Below are positions 9,275 to 16,198 of a stretch of 64,000 bases of DNA, in pieces. Source of the stretch: Pseudomonas frederiksbergensis (GTDB lineage Bacteria; Pseudomonadota; Gammaproteobacteria; Pseudomonadales; Pseudomonadaceae); assembly GCF_900105495.1 (NCBI RefSeq), contig NZ_FNTF01000002.1, positions 1,277,501-1,341,500 of the forward strand, given 5' to 3'. Within the stretch, counting starts at the first letter, position 1, and each line of letters begins with the position of its first letter. Position numbers and translations under genes: made by a program. The notes beneath the pieces are model-generated. The model did not search any database, had not been told where the DNA came from, and saw only the letters and a list, made by a program, of their open reading frames with translations.

Positions 9275-9538
9275 TTAGTGCCCTATTCTTTGTTTGGCAA
9301 CTTCCAGTAGTTCGCAACCATCCTGCGTTAATAAATAAAGAGCATTCACGATATGAGGAATGTCTTTAACGTCGGCTTGTTTGAAGCACAGACAATAAAG
9401 CGTTTCGAGCAAATCGCTGGCCGCGCGCAGACGTTGGTGCGCAGCGTCGAGGACGGCGCCGGTGCTGGCCGTGGTGTCGATGACGAGGACGGGCGTTTCG
9501 CTGTAGCTGGTTTTGAGGGGACGATAGCGGTCTTGCAT
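9275..9538 (-). CDS. Conserved Pseudomonas small protein, paralogue of the 7369-7665 gene
   Basis: An 87-residue protein that aligns along its whole length with the gene at 7369-7665: DRYRPLK, VLVIDTTAS, AAHQRLRAASDLLETLYCLC, DIPHIVNALYLLTQDGCELL. Function unknown; predicted soluble and helical. It lies 99 bp upstream of the DUF5621 gene in the same direction and may be co-transcribed with it. The pair of paralogues bracketing the hydrolase looks like duplication of an accessory gene, but an immunity role is only a guess. Confidence 0.7.
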   Translation of the reverse strand: MQDRYRPLKTSYSETPVLVIDTTASTGAVLDAAHQRLRAASDLLETLYCLCFKQADVKDIPHIVNALYLLTQDGCELLEVAKQRIGH

Positions 9539-10014
9539 TTAGGTCAGTCCTATAGGAATTCGGGCAATCTCGCCGGCAGGCCGACACCCTGATTTCAGCC
9601 GCGCCGCAGACTATAGAAGGGCACGGCGCCGCGCGGCAATACGGCTTCGATGGACAGGTTTTGTAGGGGCTTTTCCTGCCTTTTCGGACCGAACCTACGT
9701 GTTTTCCGAGGTTTTTTATGCCCAAACCCTTAGACGGCAGATTTCCTACGGGGTTGTCAGGCGCAACCCATCAAACCTCTGTATGGGGCGCGCCAGAATC
9801 AGTAGGACGTTTCCAAATGTCCGCCCAACGCTTATCACGAATTAGGTATGCAATGGCCTCGATTTTGTTGTTGTGGGCCGGGGCATGTGGTGCGGTGGAT
9901 GCTGTAGATGTCACCGGCGAAATCAGCCCGGCCCATGCCATTTTGGCGAGCAAGAGCCAGGTTTTTCACGAGAAGGTGCTTAAAAGAGCAGCTATGGGTG
10001 ACGGTATTGGTGCC
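9539..10014. other. 476-bp gap with no convincing gene
   Basis: Short open frames exist on both strands (plus 9718-10038, with a hydrophobic stretch MASILLLWAGACGAV; minus 9771-9953), but they overlap each other, have weak or no ribosome-binding sites and show no family resemblance I recognise. Either could be real. The region near 9595-9640 is GC-rich with small inverted repeats around GGGCACGGCGCC. Confidence 0.4.
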
Positions 10015-11112
10015 CTAGATGGGGGACGACAAATCTGATTGCCCTGTCGCACCGATCTCGGATTCCGGGACTGGGCGCGAGGCTGCGTCCAGGTCCATCA
10101 ATCCTTGGCCGTAGGCTTCACTGTTTGCATAGATGCCGGTCCGGTTCGCGGTCGCCAGCAGGCGTTCGCGCACTTGCTGCGCGGTGAGCTCAGGATAGCG
10201 ACTATGCAGTGCTGCCAGGGCACCGCTGACCAGCGCGACCGCAGGAGAGGTGCCGGCAGTTTGGGCGTATTGGCCATCCTTGTGGGTGGTCAGCAGACCT
10301 TGGTCGGCGCCCGAATCGCCGCCCGGCACGGCGATGCACCAGGCCGCAGCCACACCGCAGTAGTTGGATTTTGCATTGATGGCGCTGCCGTCGTTCTTCA
10401 GCGCAACCACCGCGATCCAGCCCATTTCCAGTTCAGGTATGGCGATCGGCAAACCGGGCTCGACCAGCGGCTCTCGTTTCAGTTCGTTACCGGTCGGGAA
10501 CACAAATACCGCGCCGCCCCGGACCAGTTTTCGGGCGGTCACCAGCGACTCAGGCATGACCTGCTTATAACGGGCCTCATTGATCTCGGTCGCGGGAATG
10601 GCGTTGGCCCACGAATTATTGAAGATGCGCGTGCCCTTGTCGAAACCGGACTGCCAGGATTGCGCAATCTCACGGTCGAAGAAAAATGGCTCGTTGTCGT
10701 CACCGAAACGAAAGGGGATCAGTTGTGCATTGAACGCAACGCCATGCATGCCCTGACCATCCTTGTTGGCCGCCAGAATGCCAGCCATCTGGGTGCCGTG
10801 ACCGATTCTGTCAACGGTACCGACCTGGTTCTCGACATGGTCAAAGCCCGGATCGCGGATTCTTCCCTGGAATTCCGCCAAGTTGCTATTCAGGCCTGAA
10901 TCGACCAGTGCCACGGCCACGCCTTGACCGGTGCCACCGCGGGCGTAAAGGGTTGAAGCGTGAACGATCGCCAAACCCTTTTGGGCTCGATACTCCAGTG
11001 TTTCGAACGGGGCCGGATCGATGGGGGGCTGCGTGGGGTTTGTCAGGCATCCACTTAAGAGGAATGGCAACAAAAGCGCGAAGATAATTGAAAAACTGGG
11101 TATTTGAAGCAT
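10015..11112 (-). CDS. Subtilisin-like (S8) serine peptidase, lipoprotein
   Basis: A 365-residue protein from the ATG at 11112. A lipoprotein signal FALLLPFLLSGC puts the acylated Cys at residue 22, so the enzyme should be membrane anchored in the periplasm or outer membrane. The catalytic triad of family S8 is complete: D71 in VALVDSGLN, H105 in IGHGTQMAGI, S289 in AGTSPAVALVSG. The catalytic-site Asn is seen in FNNSWANA. It resembles the passenger part of Pseudomonas serine-protease autotransporters but has no C-terminal beta-barrel. An upstream in-frame ATG at 11166 would bury the signal peptide and is rejected. Substrate unknown. Confidence 0.85.
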   Translation of the reverse strand: MLQIPSFSIIFALLLPFLLSGCLTNPTQPPIDPAPFETLEYRAQKGLAIVHASTLYARGGTGQGVAVALVDSGLNSNLAEFQGRIRDPGFDHVENQVGTVDRIGHGTQMAGILAANKDGQGMHGVAFNAQLIPFRFGDDNEPFFFDREIAQSWQSGFDKGTRIFNNSWANAIPATEINEARYKQVMPESLVTARKLVRGGAVFVFPTGNELKREPLVEPGLPIAIPELEMGWIAVVALKNDGSAINAKSNYCGVAAAWCIAVPGGDSGADQGLLTTHKDGQYAQTAGTSPAVALVSGALAALHSRYPELTAQQVRERLLATANRTGIYANSEAYGQGLMDLDAASRPVPESEIGATGQSDLSSPI

Positions 11113-11382
11113 GGTCGTTCCTTCATGAATATCCGCGTACACCAGGCGTCCTGCCGTGATGACCATTTTCGCGGATAGTGATTTTTCTCGAAGTTGAACC
11201 TTACCAGTGGAATGGAGCGGGGAATTAGCGGCAAAGTGCCTTGTATGTTTCAGCCTGTGGCGAAGGTTCGTCCCGATAGACGCTGTATCATCCCGTATCG
11301 TTTTGGTCCCTGACCTTTTCTCGACTCGCTGCGTTTGCCGGCTAGGCTTTGGGCTTCGCAGCGGTCAACGGAGTGACAGCTT

Positions 11383-13317
11383 ATGCACAACACCCTGGAA
11401 CAGGTTTTCGGTTATCCGCAGTTTCGGCCCGGCCAGGAAGCGGCGATCAGCGCGGTGTTGGCCGGGCGTTCGGCGGCGGCGATTTTCCCCACCGGCTCGG
11501 GCAAGTCCCTGTGTTACCAATTGCCGGCCTTGCTGCTGCCGCACCTGACGCTGGTGGTCTCGCCGCTGTTGGCGTTGATGCAGGATCAACTGGCGTTTCT
11601 GCAGCGCCACGGCATTGCGGCGGGCAGTATCGATTCGGCCCAGAGCCGCGATGATGCCAGCGACGTCATGGCTCGGGCCAAGTCTGGCGAGCTGAAGATT
11701 TTGATGATCTCCGTGGAGCGCCTGAAGAACGAGCGTTTCCGCAATTTCCTGCAGCAAGTGCCCATCTCGTTGCTGGTGGTGGATGAGGCGCACTGCATCT
11801 CGGAATGGGGCCACAATTTCCGCCCCGATTACCTCAAGCTTCCCGACTATCAGCGCCAGTTCAACATCCCTCAGGCGCTGCTGCTGACCGCCACCGCAAC
11901 ACCCAAGGTGATCGCCGACATGGAGGCCAAGTTCGCCATTGCCGCCGACGATGTGGTGACCACCGGTTTCTATCGGCCAAACCTCAATCTGTTAGTGGAA
12001 CCGGTGCGCGGTCAGGACAAACGCCGACGCCTTGTCGAATGGATGAGCGAACGTCCAGGCCAGCCGAGCATCGTTTACGTCACCTTGCAGAAAACCGCTG
12101 AGCACATCGCCGAACACCTGGGGCGCAACGGCATACAGGCCGAGGCGTATCACGCCGGTTTGCCCCACGAACATCGGGAAGCCATCCAAAAGCGCTTTAT
12201 GGGCGGGCGGTCCAATTGCATCGTCGCCACCATCGCGTTCGGCATGGGCATCGACAAGAGCGACATCCGCAACGTGGTGCATTTCGACCTGCCCAAATCG
12301 ATCGAAAACTACAGCCAGGAAATCGGCCGCGCCGGGCGTGACGGGAAGCCGTCCGACTGCCTGGTATTGGCCAACCGCGACAGCCTCAATGTGCTGGAAA
12401 ACTTTGTCTACGGCGATACGCCTGAGCTCGATGGCATCCGCCATGTGCTCGACGAGTTGCAAGCCGCCGCGCCCGAGGGGCAGTGGGAGTTTCTGTTGGG
12501 GCCGTTGTCGGACCAAAGCAACATCCGCCAACTGCCGCTCAAGACCTTGCTGGTGCAGTTGGAACTGCGCGCAATCATTGCACCGCGTTACGCCTATTAC
12601 GCCGAATACCGCTTCAAATACTTGCAGGAACCAGAGGCTTTGCTGGCCCGCTTCGAGGGTGAGCGCAAGGATTTCGTCGCGGCGATCATCCAGACCTCGA
12701 GCCGCGCACGGACCTGGGCCACAGTGAATTTCGATGCGCTTTATGAACAGCATCAGGCCGAGCGTAATCGGGTGGTGAAGGCGCTGGATTATTTCCAGGA
12801 AAAGGGCTGGGTCGAGCTCGAAAGCAAGCAGATGACCGAGGTCTACAGCCTGCTGCAAACCGACTTTGATGCCCAAGCCTTGAGCGAAGAGTTGCACGCC
12901 TATTTCACCCGCCATGAGCAAACCGAGATCGCGCGGATTCACGCCATGCTGGATCTGTTCGCCACGGACCATTGCCTGGGTTATCGCCTGGCCGAGTATT
13001 TCGGCGATGAAAATGCGCCGCAGCAGTGCGGGCATTGTTCGGTGTGTCACGGGGATGTGGCGCGGTTGCCGACGCCACCGGAATTACCGGTGCTTGTGGA
13101 TAAAAACTTCGAGGCGTTGTGCGGTGATTTTATCCACAGGCATGAACAGCACACCGGCAACGTTCCGTCTGCGGAGCGCGTGACGCGGTTTTTATGTGGC
13201 ATCGGCGTGCCGCTGTTCACCAAGCTCAAGGCTCGCTCGATTCCCGGGTTTGCGGCGCTGGAAGATTATCCGTATGCCGAAGTCCGGACGTGGGCCGAGG
13301 CGTATTTGCCACGCTAG
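11383..13317 (+). CDS. RecQ-family ATP-dependent DNA helicase
   Basis: A 644-residue superfamily 2 helicase that unwinds DNA 3' to 5'. Motif 0 with FRPGQEAAI (14-22), Walker A PTGSGKS (36-42), DEAH box at 134-137, aromatic-rich loop region HCISEWGHNFRPDY, TATATP, and motif VI QEIGRAGRDG. Zinc-binding cysteines of the RecQ C-terminal domain are C531, C549, C552 and C555. The C-terminal extension after the zinc site does not look like a complete HRDC domain, so this is probably a second RecQ-type helicase rather than the housekeeping RecQ. It is preceded by 270 bp without a gene and followed directly by a REP cluster. Confidence 0.93.
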   Translation: MHNTLEQVFGYPQFRPGQEAAISAVLAGRSAAAIFPTGSGKSLCYQLPALLLPHLTLVVSPLLALMQDQLAFLQRHGIAAGSIDSAQSRDDASDVMARAKSGELKILMISVERLKNERFRNFLQQVPISLLVVDEAHCISEWGHNFRPDYLKLPDYQRQFNIPQALLLTATATPKVIADMEAKFAIAADDVVTTGFYRPNLNLLVEPVRGQDKRRRLVEWMSERPGQPSIVYVTLQKTAEHIAEHLGRNGIQAEAYHAGLPHEHREAIQKRFMGGRSNCIVATIAFGMGIDKSDIRNVVHFDLPKSIENYSQEIGRAGRDGKPSDCLVLANRDSLNVLENFVYGDTPELDGIRHVLDELQAAAPEGQWEFLLGPLSDQSNIRQLPLKTLLVQLELRAIIAPRYAYYAEYRFKYLQEPEALLARFEGERKDFVAAIIQTSSRARTWATVNFDALYEQHQAERNRVVKALDYFQEKGWVELESKQMTEVYSLLQTDFDAQALSEELHAYFTRHEQTEIARIHAMLDLFATDHCLGYRLAEYFGDENAPQQCGHCSVCHGDVARLPTPPELPVLVDKNFEALCGDFIHRHEQHTGNVPSAERVTRFLCGIGVPLFTKLKARSIPGFAALEDYPYAEVRTWAEAYLPR

Positions 13318-13400
13318 ATCGTTCCCACGCTCTGCGTGGGAATGCAGCCTGGGACGCTCCGCGTCCCTTTCACAGCCGAACGCGGAGCGTGGGAATGATC
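13317..13400. repeat. Compound REP/BIME (GATCGTTCCCACGC family)
   Basis: Starts at the recQ stop codon. GATCGTTCCCACGC-TCT-GCGTGGGAATG is followed by GGGACGCTCCGCGTCCC and then CGCGGAGCGTGGGAATGATC, giving nested inverted repeats. It may stabilise the 3' end of the helicase mRNA. Confidence 0.85.
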
Positions 13401-13514
13401 AGGTGGGCGGTCATCCATCCGCTGAATGTCGCTCATCACAGGAATAAATTTCAAAAACGCGCGGTGGCTGACTATGGTGAAGGCTGTCTTTGGATCGCCA
13501 ACAAGAGAACAACC

Positions 13515-14741
13515 ATGAGCCAGACACCGTTCACTATTCAGCGCGCCGCCGTCATTGGCGCAGGCACCATGGGCCGTGGCATCGTCATGTGCCTGGCCAA
13601 CGCCGGCGTCCCGGTGCAATGGGTCGATAACAATCCACAGATGCTTGAACAGGCGCTGGCCACCGTGGCGGAAACCTACGCCCACAACGTGGCTCAGGGA
13701 CGGATCGATCAGGCCGAGGCGGACGCACGCATTGCACGAGTAACGGCGGCTGCTGACTACGCGGCGGTCCGCGATGTCGATCTGGTGATCGAAGCGGTGT
13801 ACGAAAACCTCGAACTCAAGCAGAAAATCTTCCGTGAACTGGACGGTCTGCTCAAACCCGAAGCCATTCTGGCCAGCAATACCTCGGCGCTGGATATCGA
13901 TGCCATCGCTGCGGCTACTCGTCGTCCGCAACAGGTGTTGGGCCTGCACTTCTTCAGCCCGGCGCACATCATGAAACTGCTGGAAATCGTTCGCGGTGCA
14001 CAGACTTCACCGGCGGTGCTTGAGGCCGCCCTGGCACTGGGCAAACGCATGGGCAAGGTCAGCGTGGTGTCGGGCAACTGCCATGGTTTCATCGGCAACC
14101 GCATGCTGCATCCGTATGTGCTCGAAGCGCGCAAGATGTTGCTCGAAGGCGCTTATCCACATCAGGTCGATGCGGTGCTGCAAGGTTTTGGTTTCGCCAT
14201 GGGGCCGTTCCGCATGTACGACGTGGTCGGCATCGATCTGGAGTGGCGCGCTCGGCAGTTGGCGGGTGAAGGGCAGGATGCGCCTGAGGTTCAGGTGGAC
14301 AATCGTCTGTGCGAATTGGGTCGTTTCGGCCAGAAGAGTGGCAATGGCTATTACCACTATGAGCCGGGCAGTCGCCAGGCTGAGCACGATGTTGAAGTCG
14401 ATGCGCTGGTTTTGCAGGTCAGCGAAGAACTAGGGTTCCAGCGCCGCGAGATAAGCCCCGAAGAGATCCTGGAGCGCTGCTTGCTGGCACTGGTCAATGA
14501 AGGGGCGAAGATCCTCCAGGAAGGGATTGCCGAATCGGCGCACGACATCGATCTGGTGTACCTCAATGGCTACGGCTTCCCGGCGGACAAGGGCGGGCCG
14601 ATGGCGTGGGCGGATCAACAAGGGCTGGCGGATATTCACCAACGGTTGCTGGCACTTGAAACGAGGCAGGGCGATCAATGGAACCCGGCGCGGTTGATCG
14701 GGGAATTGGCGGCGGAGGGTAAAGGGTTTTCGGATCGGTAG
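13515..14741 (+). CDS. 3-hydroxyacyl-CoA dehydrogenase
   Basis: A 408-residue cytosolic enzyme oxidising L-3-hydroxyacyl-CoA with NAD+. The Rossmann motif VIGAGTMGRGI begins at residue 13, LVIEAVYENLELK and ASNTSALDI follow, and HFFSPAHIMKLLEIV contains the catalytic His of the family, with the Glu in the last part. NCHGFIGNR marks the start of the C-terminal dimerisation domain, which occurs in two copies (MGPFRMYDVVGID and YGFPADKGGPMAWAD). The longer frame starting at 13194 overlaps recQ and is rejected; ATG 13515 begins just before the Rossmann fold. It is followed by a REP and a thioesterase, suggesting a shared role in acyl-CoA turnover. Confidence 0.93.
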   Translation: MSQTPFTIQRAAVIGAGTMGRGIVMCLANAGVPVQWVDNNPQMLEQALATVAETYAHNVAQGRIDQAEADARIARVTAAADYAAVRDVDLVIEAVYENLELKQKIFRELDGLLKPEAILASNTSALDIDAIAAATRRPQQVLGLHFFSPAHIMKLLEIVRGAQTSPAVLEAALALGKRMGKVSVVSGNCHGFIGNRMLHPYVLEARKMLLEGAYPHQVDAVLQGFGFAMGPFRMYDVVGIDLEWRARQLAGEGQDAPEVQVDNRLCELGRFGQKSGNGYYHYEPGSRQAEHDVEVDALVLQVSEELGFQRREISPEEILERCLLALVNEGAKILQEGIAESAHDIDLVYLNGYGFPADKGGPMAWADQQGLADIHQRLLALETRQGDQWNPARLIGELAAEGKGFSDR

Positions 14742-14756
14742 ACTCCACTACGGCTG

Positions 14757-14870
14757 ATCGTCGTTCCCATGTTCTGCGTGGGAACGTCTCCATGGACGCT
14801 CTGCGTCCGCTCCTGAATGTGACGCAGAGCGTCACGGGCTGCATTCCCACGCAGAGCGTGGGAACGATCC
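14757..14870. repeat. Compound REP/BIME (GATCGTTCCCACGC family)
   Basis: Two outer arms (GATCGTCGTTCCCATGTTCT... and ...CACGCAGAGCGTGGGAACGATC) enclose an inner inverted repeat around GACGCTCTGCGTC and GACGCAGAGCGTC. It lies between the dehydrogenase and thioesterase genes. Confidence 0.85.
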
Positions 14871-14885
14871 TCAAGGCGAGAACCC

Positions 14886-15305
14886 ATGACTCAACGCGCC
14901 ACCTACCCGCACTTCCAGCCCATCACCACCCGCTGGCATGACAACGACGCCTATGGTCACGTCAACAACGTCACTTACTACAGCTTCTTCGACACAGCAG
15001 TGAACACCTACCTGATCGAAGTCGGGGGGCTGGATATCCATGATGGCGAAGTGGTGGGCTTTGTGGTGAGTTCGGCTTGCGATTACTTCGCGTCCATTGC
15101 CTTCCCTGACCGAATCGAAATCGGTTTGCGGGTGGGCAAGTTGGGCAACAGTTCGGTGCAATACGAATTGGCGGTGTTCAAGGCCGGGGAAGACGAAGCC
15201 TGCGCGGCAGGGCGCTTTGTGCATGTGTTTGTGGATCGGGCCTCTAATCAGCCGGTGGCGATTCCTGCCGGCTTGCGCGAGGCACTGCAGCGGTTGGTGG
15301 TTTGA
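14886..15305 (+). CDS. Acyl-CoA thioesterase, 4HBT hot-dog fold
   Basis: A 139-residue hot-dog-fold protein of the 4-hydroxybenzoyl-CoA thioesterase type. WHDNDAYGHVNNVTYYSFFD at residues 18-37 carries the catalytic Asp and the substrate-loop Asn. It hydrolyses short to medium acyl-CoA esters; exact chain length is not predictable. Same strand as and 144 bp after the 3-hydroxyacyl-CoA dehydrogenase, with which it is probably functionally linked. Ends 7 bp before a terminator. Confidence 0.9.
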   Translation: MTQRATYPHFQPITTRWHDNDAYGHVNNVTYYSFFDTAVNTYLIEVGGLDIHDGEVVGFVVSSACDYFASIAFPDRIEIGLRVGKLGNSSVQYELAVFKAGEDEACAAGRFVHVFVDRASNQPVAIPAGLREALQRLVV

Positions 15306-15312
15306 CGGGCAA

Positions 15313-15345
15313 AAAAAATCGCAGCCCTTGGGCTGCGATTTTTTG
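15313..15345. terminator. Bidirectional terminator
   Basis: AAAATCGCAGCCC-TT-GGGCTGCGATTTTTT, with A and T runs on both sides. It serves the thioesterase (plus) and the glycine-zipper gene (minus), which converge here. Confidence 0.9.
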
Positions 15346-15373
15346 ATCTACCGGTCAACGAGGTGATTCAACC

Positions 15374-15862
15374 TCAGTCGCGATAGCGATGTTTGTGCTT
15401 GCGATGACCATAGGCGTGACCGCGCCCCGGATGGCCGTCGCGGTAGTAGCGACGATCACCATGGCCACCACGATAGGAACGACGATCATCATCATCGTCA
15501 TCGCTCTTGTTGCCCATGTAGTTACCCAGCGCACCACCGGCACCGCCGCCTGCTGCGGAGCCGATCAGGCTGCCGGTGGTGCCGCCCACGCTGCGGCCGA
15601 CCACGTTACCGCCTGCTGCGCCCAACGCACCGCCAATAGCGGCTTCGCCACGGCTGCGTTTGTCTGCGCCAACAGCACTACCACCCGCGCCGCCCAGCGC
15701 CGCGCCAATGGTGGAACCTGTATTGCCGCCTAATGACTGACCGACGACCGAGCCAAGAACCCCGCCCAATGCGCCGCCCACACCTGCTTCGGTGGTGCCG
15801 CCGGCAGAAGCGAAGCCACTGACCAGGCCAAGGGACAACAAGAGAATCGAGGAGAACTTCAT
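15374..15862 (-). CDS. Glycine-zipper secreted/outer-membrane protein
   Basis: A 162-residue protein with a signal peptide (KFSSILLLSLGLVSGFASA, cleavage after residue 20 or so). The middle consists of repeated glycine-zipper segments (GGALGGVLGSVVG, IGAALGGAGGSAVG, IGGALGAAGGNVVG, IGSAAGGGAGGALG), typical of small outer-membrane-associated proteins. The C-terminus is an acidic DDDDD run followed by a His/Arg/Tyr-rich tail (HGDRRYYRDGHPGRGHAYGH), which could bind metal or anionic polymers. Function not known. Confidence 0.85.
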   Translation of the reverse strand: MKFSSILLLSLGLVSGFASAGGTTEAGVGGALGGVLGSVVGQSLGGNTGSTIGAALGGAGGSAVGADKRSRGEAAIGGALGAAGGNVVGRSVGGTTGSLIGSAAGGGAGGALGNYMGNKSDDDDDDRRSYRGGHGDRRYYRDGHPGRGHAYGHRKHKHRYRD

Positions 15863-15949
15863 AGAGGAACCTCAAGGGGATGACGGCGCGATCCTGAGGC
15901 CGTGTCATGGTCGTGACAATCGAAATCCGACGAGTAACACGACTTGAGC

Positions 15950-16049
15950 ACATTTCTATAAGTTACTGTTTTTTAGTCGGAACTTAAGCGTTTTTCGCCG
16001 GTCTTTAACTACTTCGGACAGGCCGTTTTCATGCAAAACGGCCTTTTTT
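15950..16049 (+). terminator. Orphan terminator; possible small RNA
   Basis: GGCCGTTTT-CATGC-AAAACGGCC (16021-16043) followed by six T residues is a strong plus-strand terminator. No plus-strand gene ends before it: the nearest, the thioesterase, has its own terminator 680 bp away. In the 336-bp gap between 15862 and 16199 the AT-rich stretch 15950-16020 is therefore a candidate small RNA gene. Only the terminator is firm. Confidence 0.5.
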
Positions 16050-16088
16050 GTGGGCGTTTGGAAAGTGATTGATCCGGAATATTCGATT

Positions 16089-16195
16089 GATCGTTCCCAC
16101 GCTCTGCGTGGGAATGCAGCCCGGGACGCTCCGCGTCCCAAAGCGGACGCAGAGCGTCCATCGAGGCATTCCCACGCAGAGCGTGGGAACGATCA
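16089..16195. repeat. Compound REP/BIME (GATCGTTCCCACGC family)
   Basis: Same nested layout as at 14757-14870: outer arms GATCGTTCCCACGCTCTGCG and its complement, inner arms GGGACGCTCCGCGTCC and GGACGCAGAGCGTCC. It touches the 3' end of the oxidoreductase gene. Confidence 0.88.
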
Positions 16196-16198
16196 GGG

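Noticed and set aside
9718..10038. 106-residue plus-strand frame with a hydrophobic segment
   Set aside because: Overlaps the end of the protease gene, has a competing minus-strand frame and no clear ribosome-binding site; left as undecided.
13194..13514. Extended start for 3-hydroxyacyl-CoA dehydrogenase
   Set aside because: Would overlap recQ and read through the REP; the conserved fold starts right after ATG 13515.
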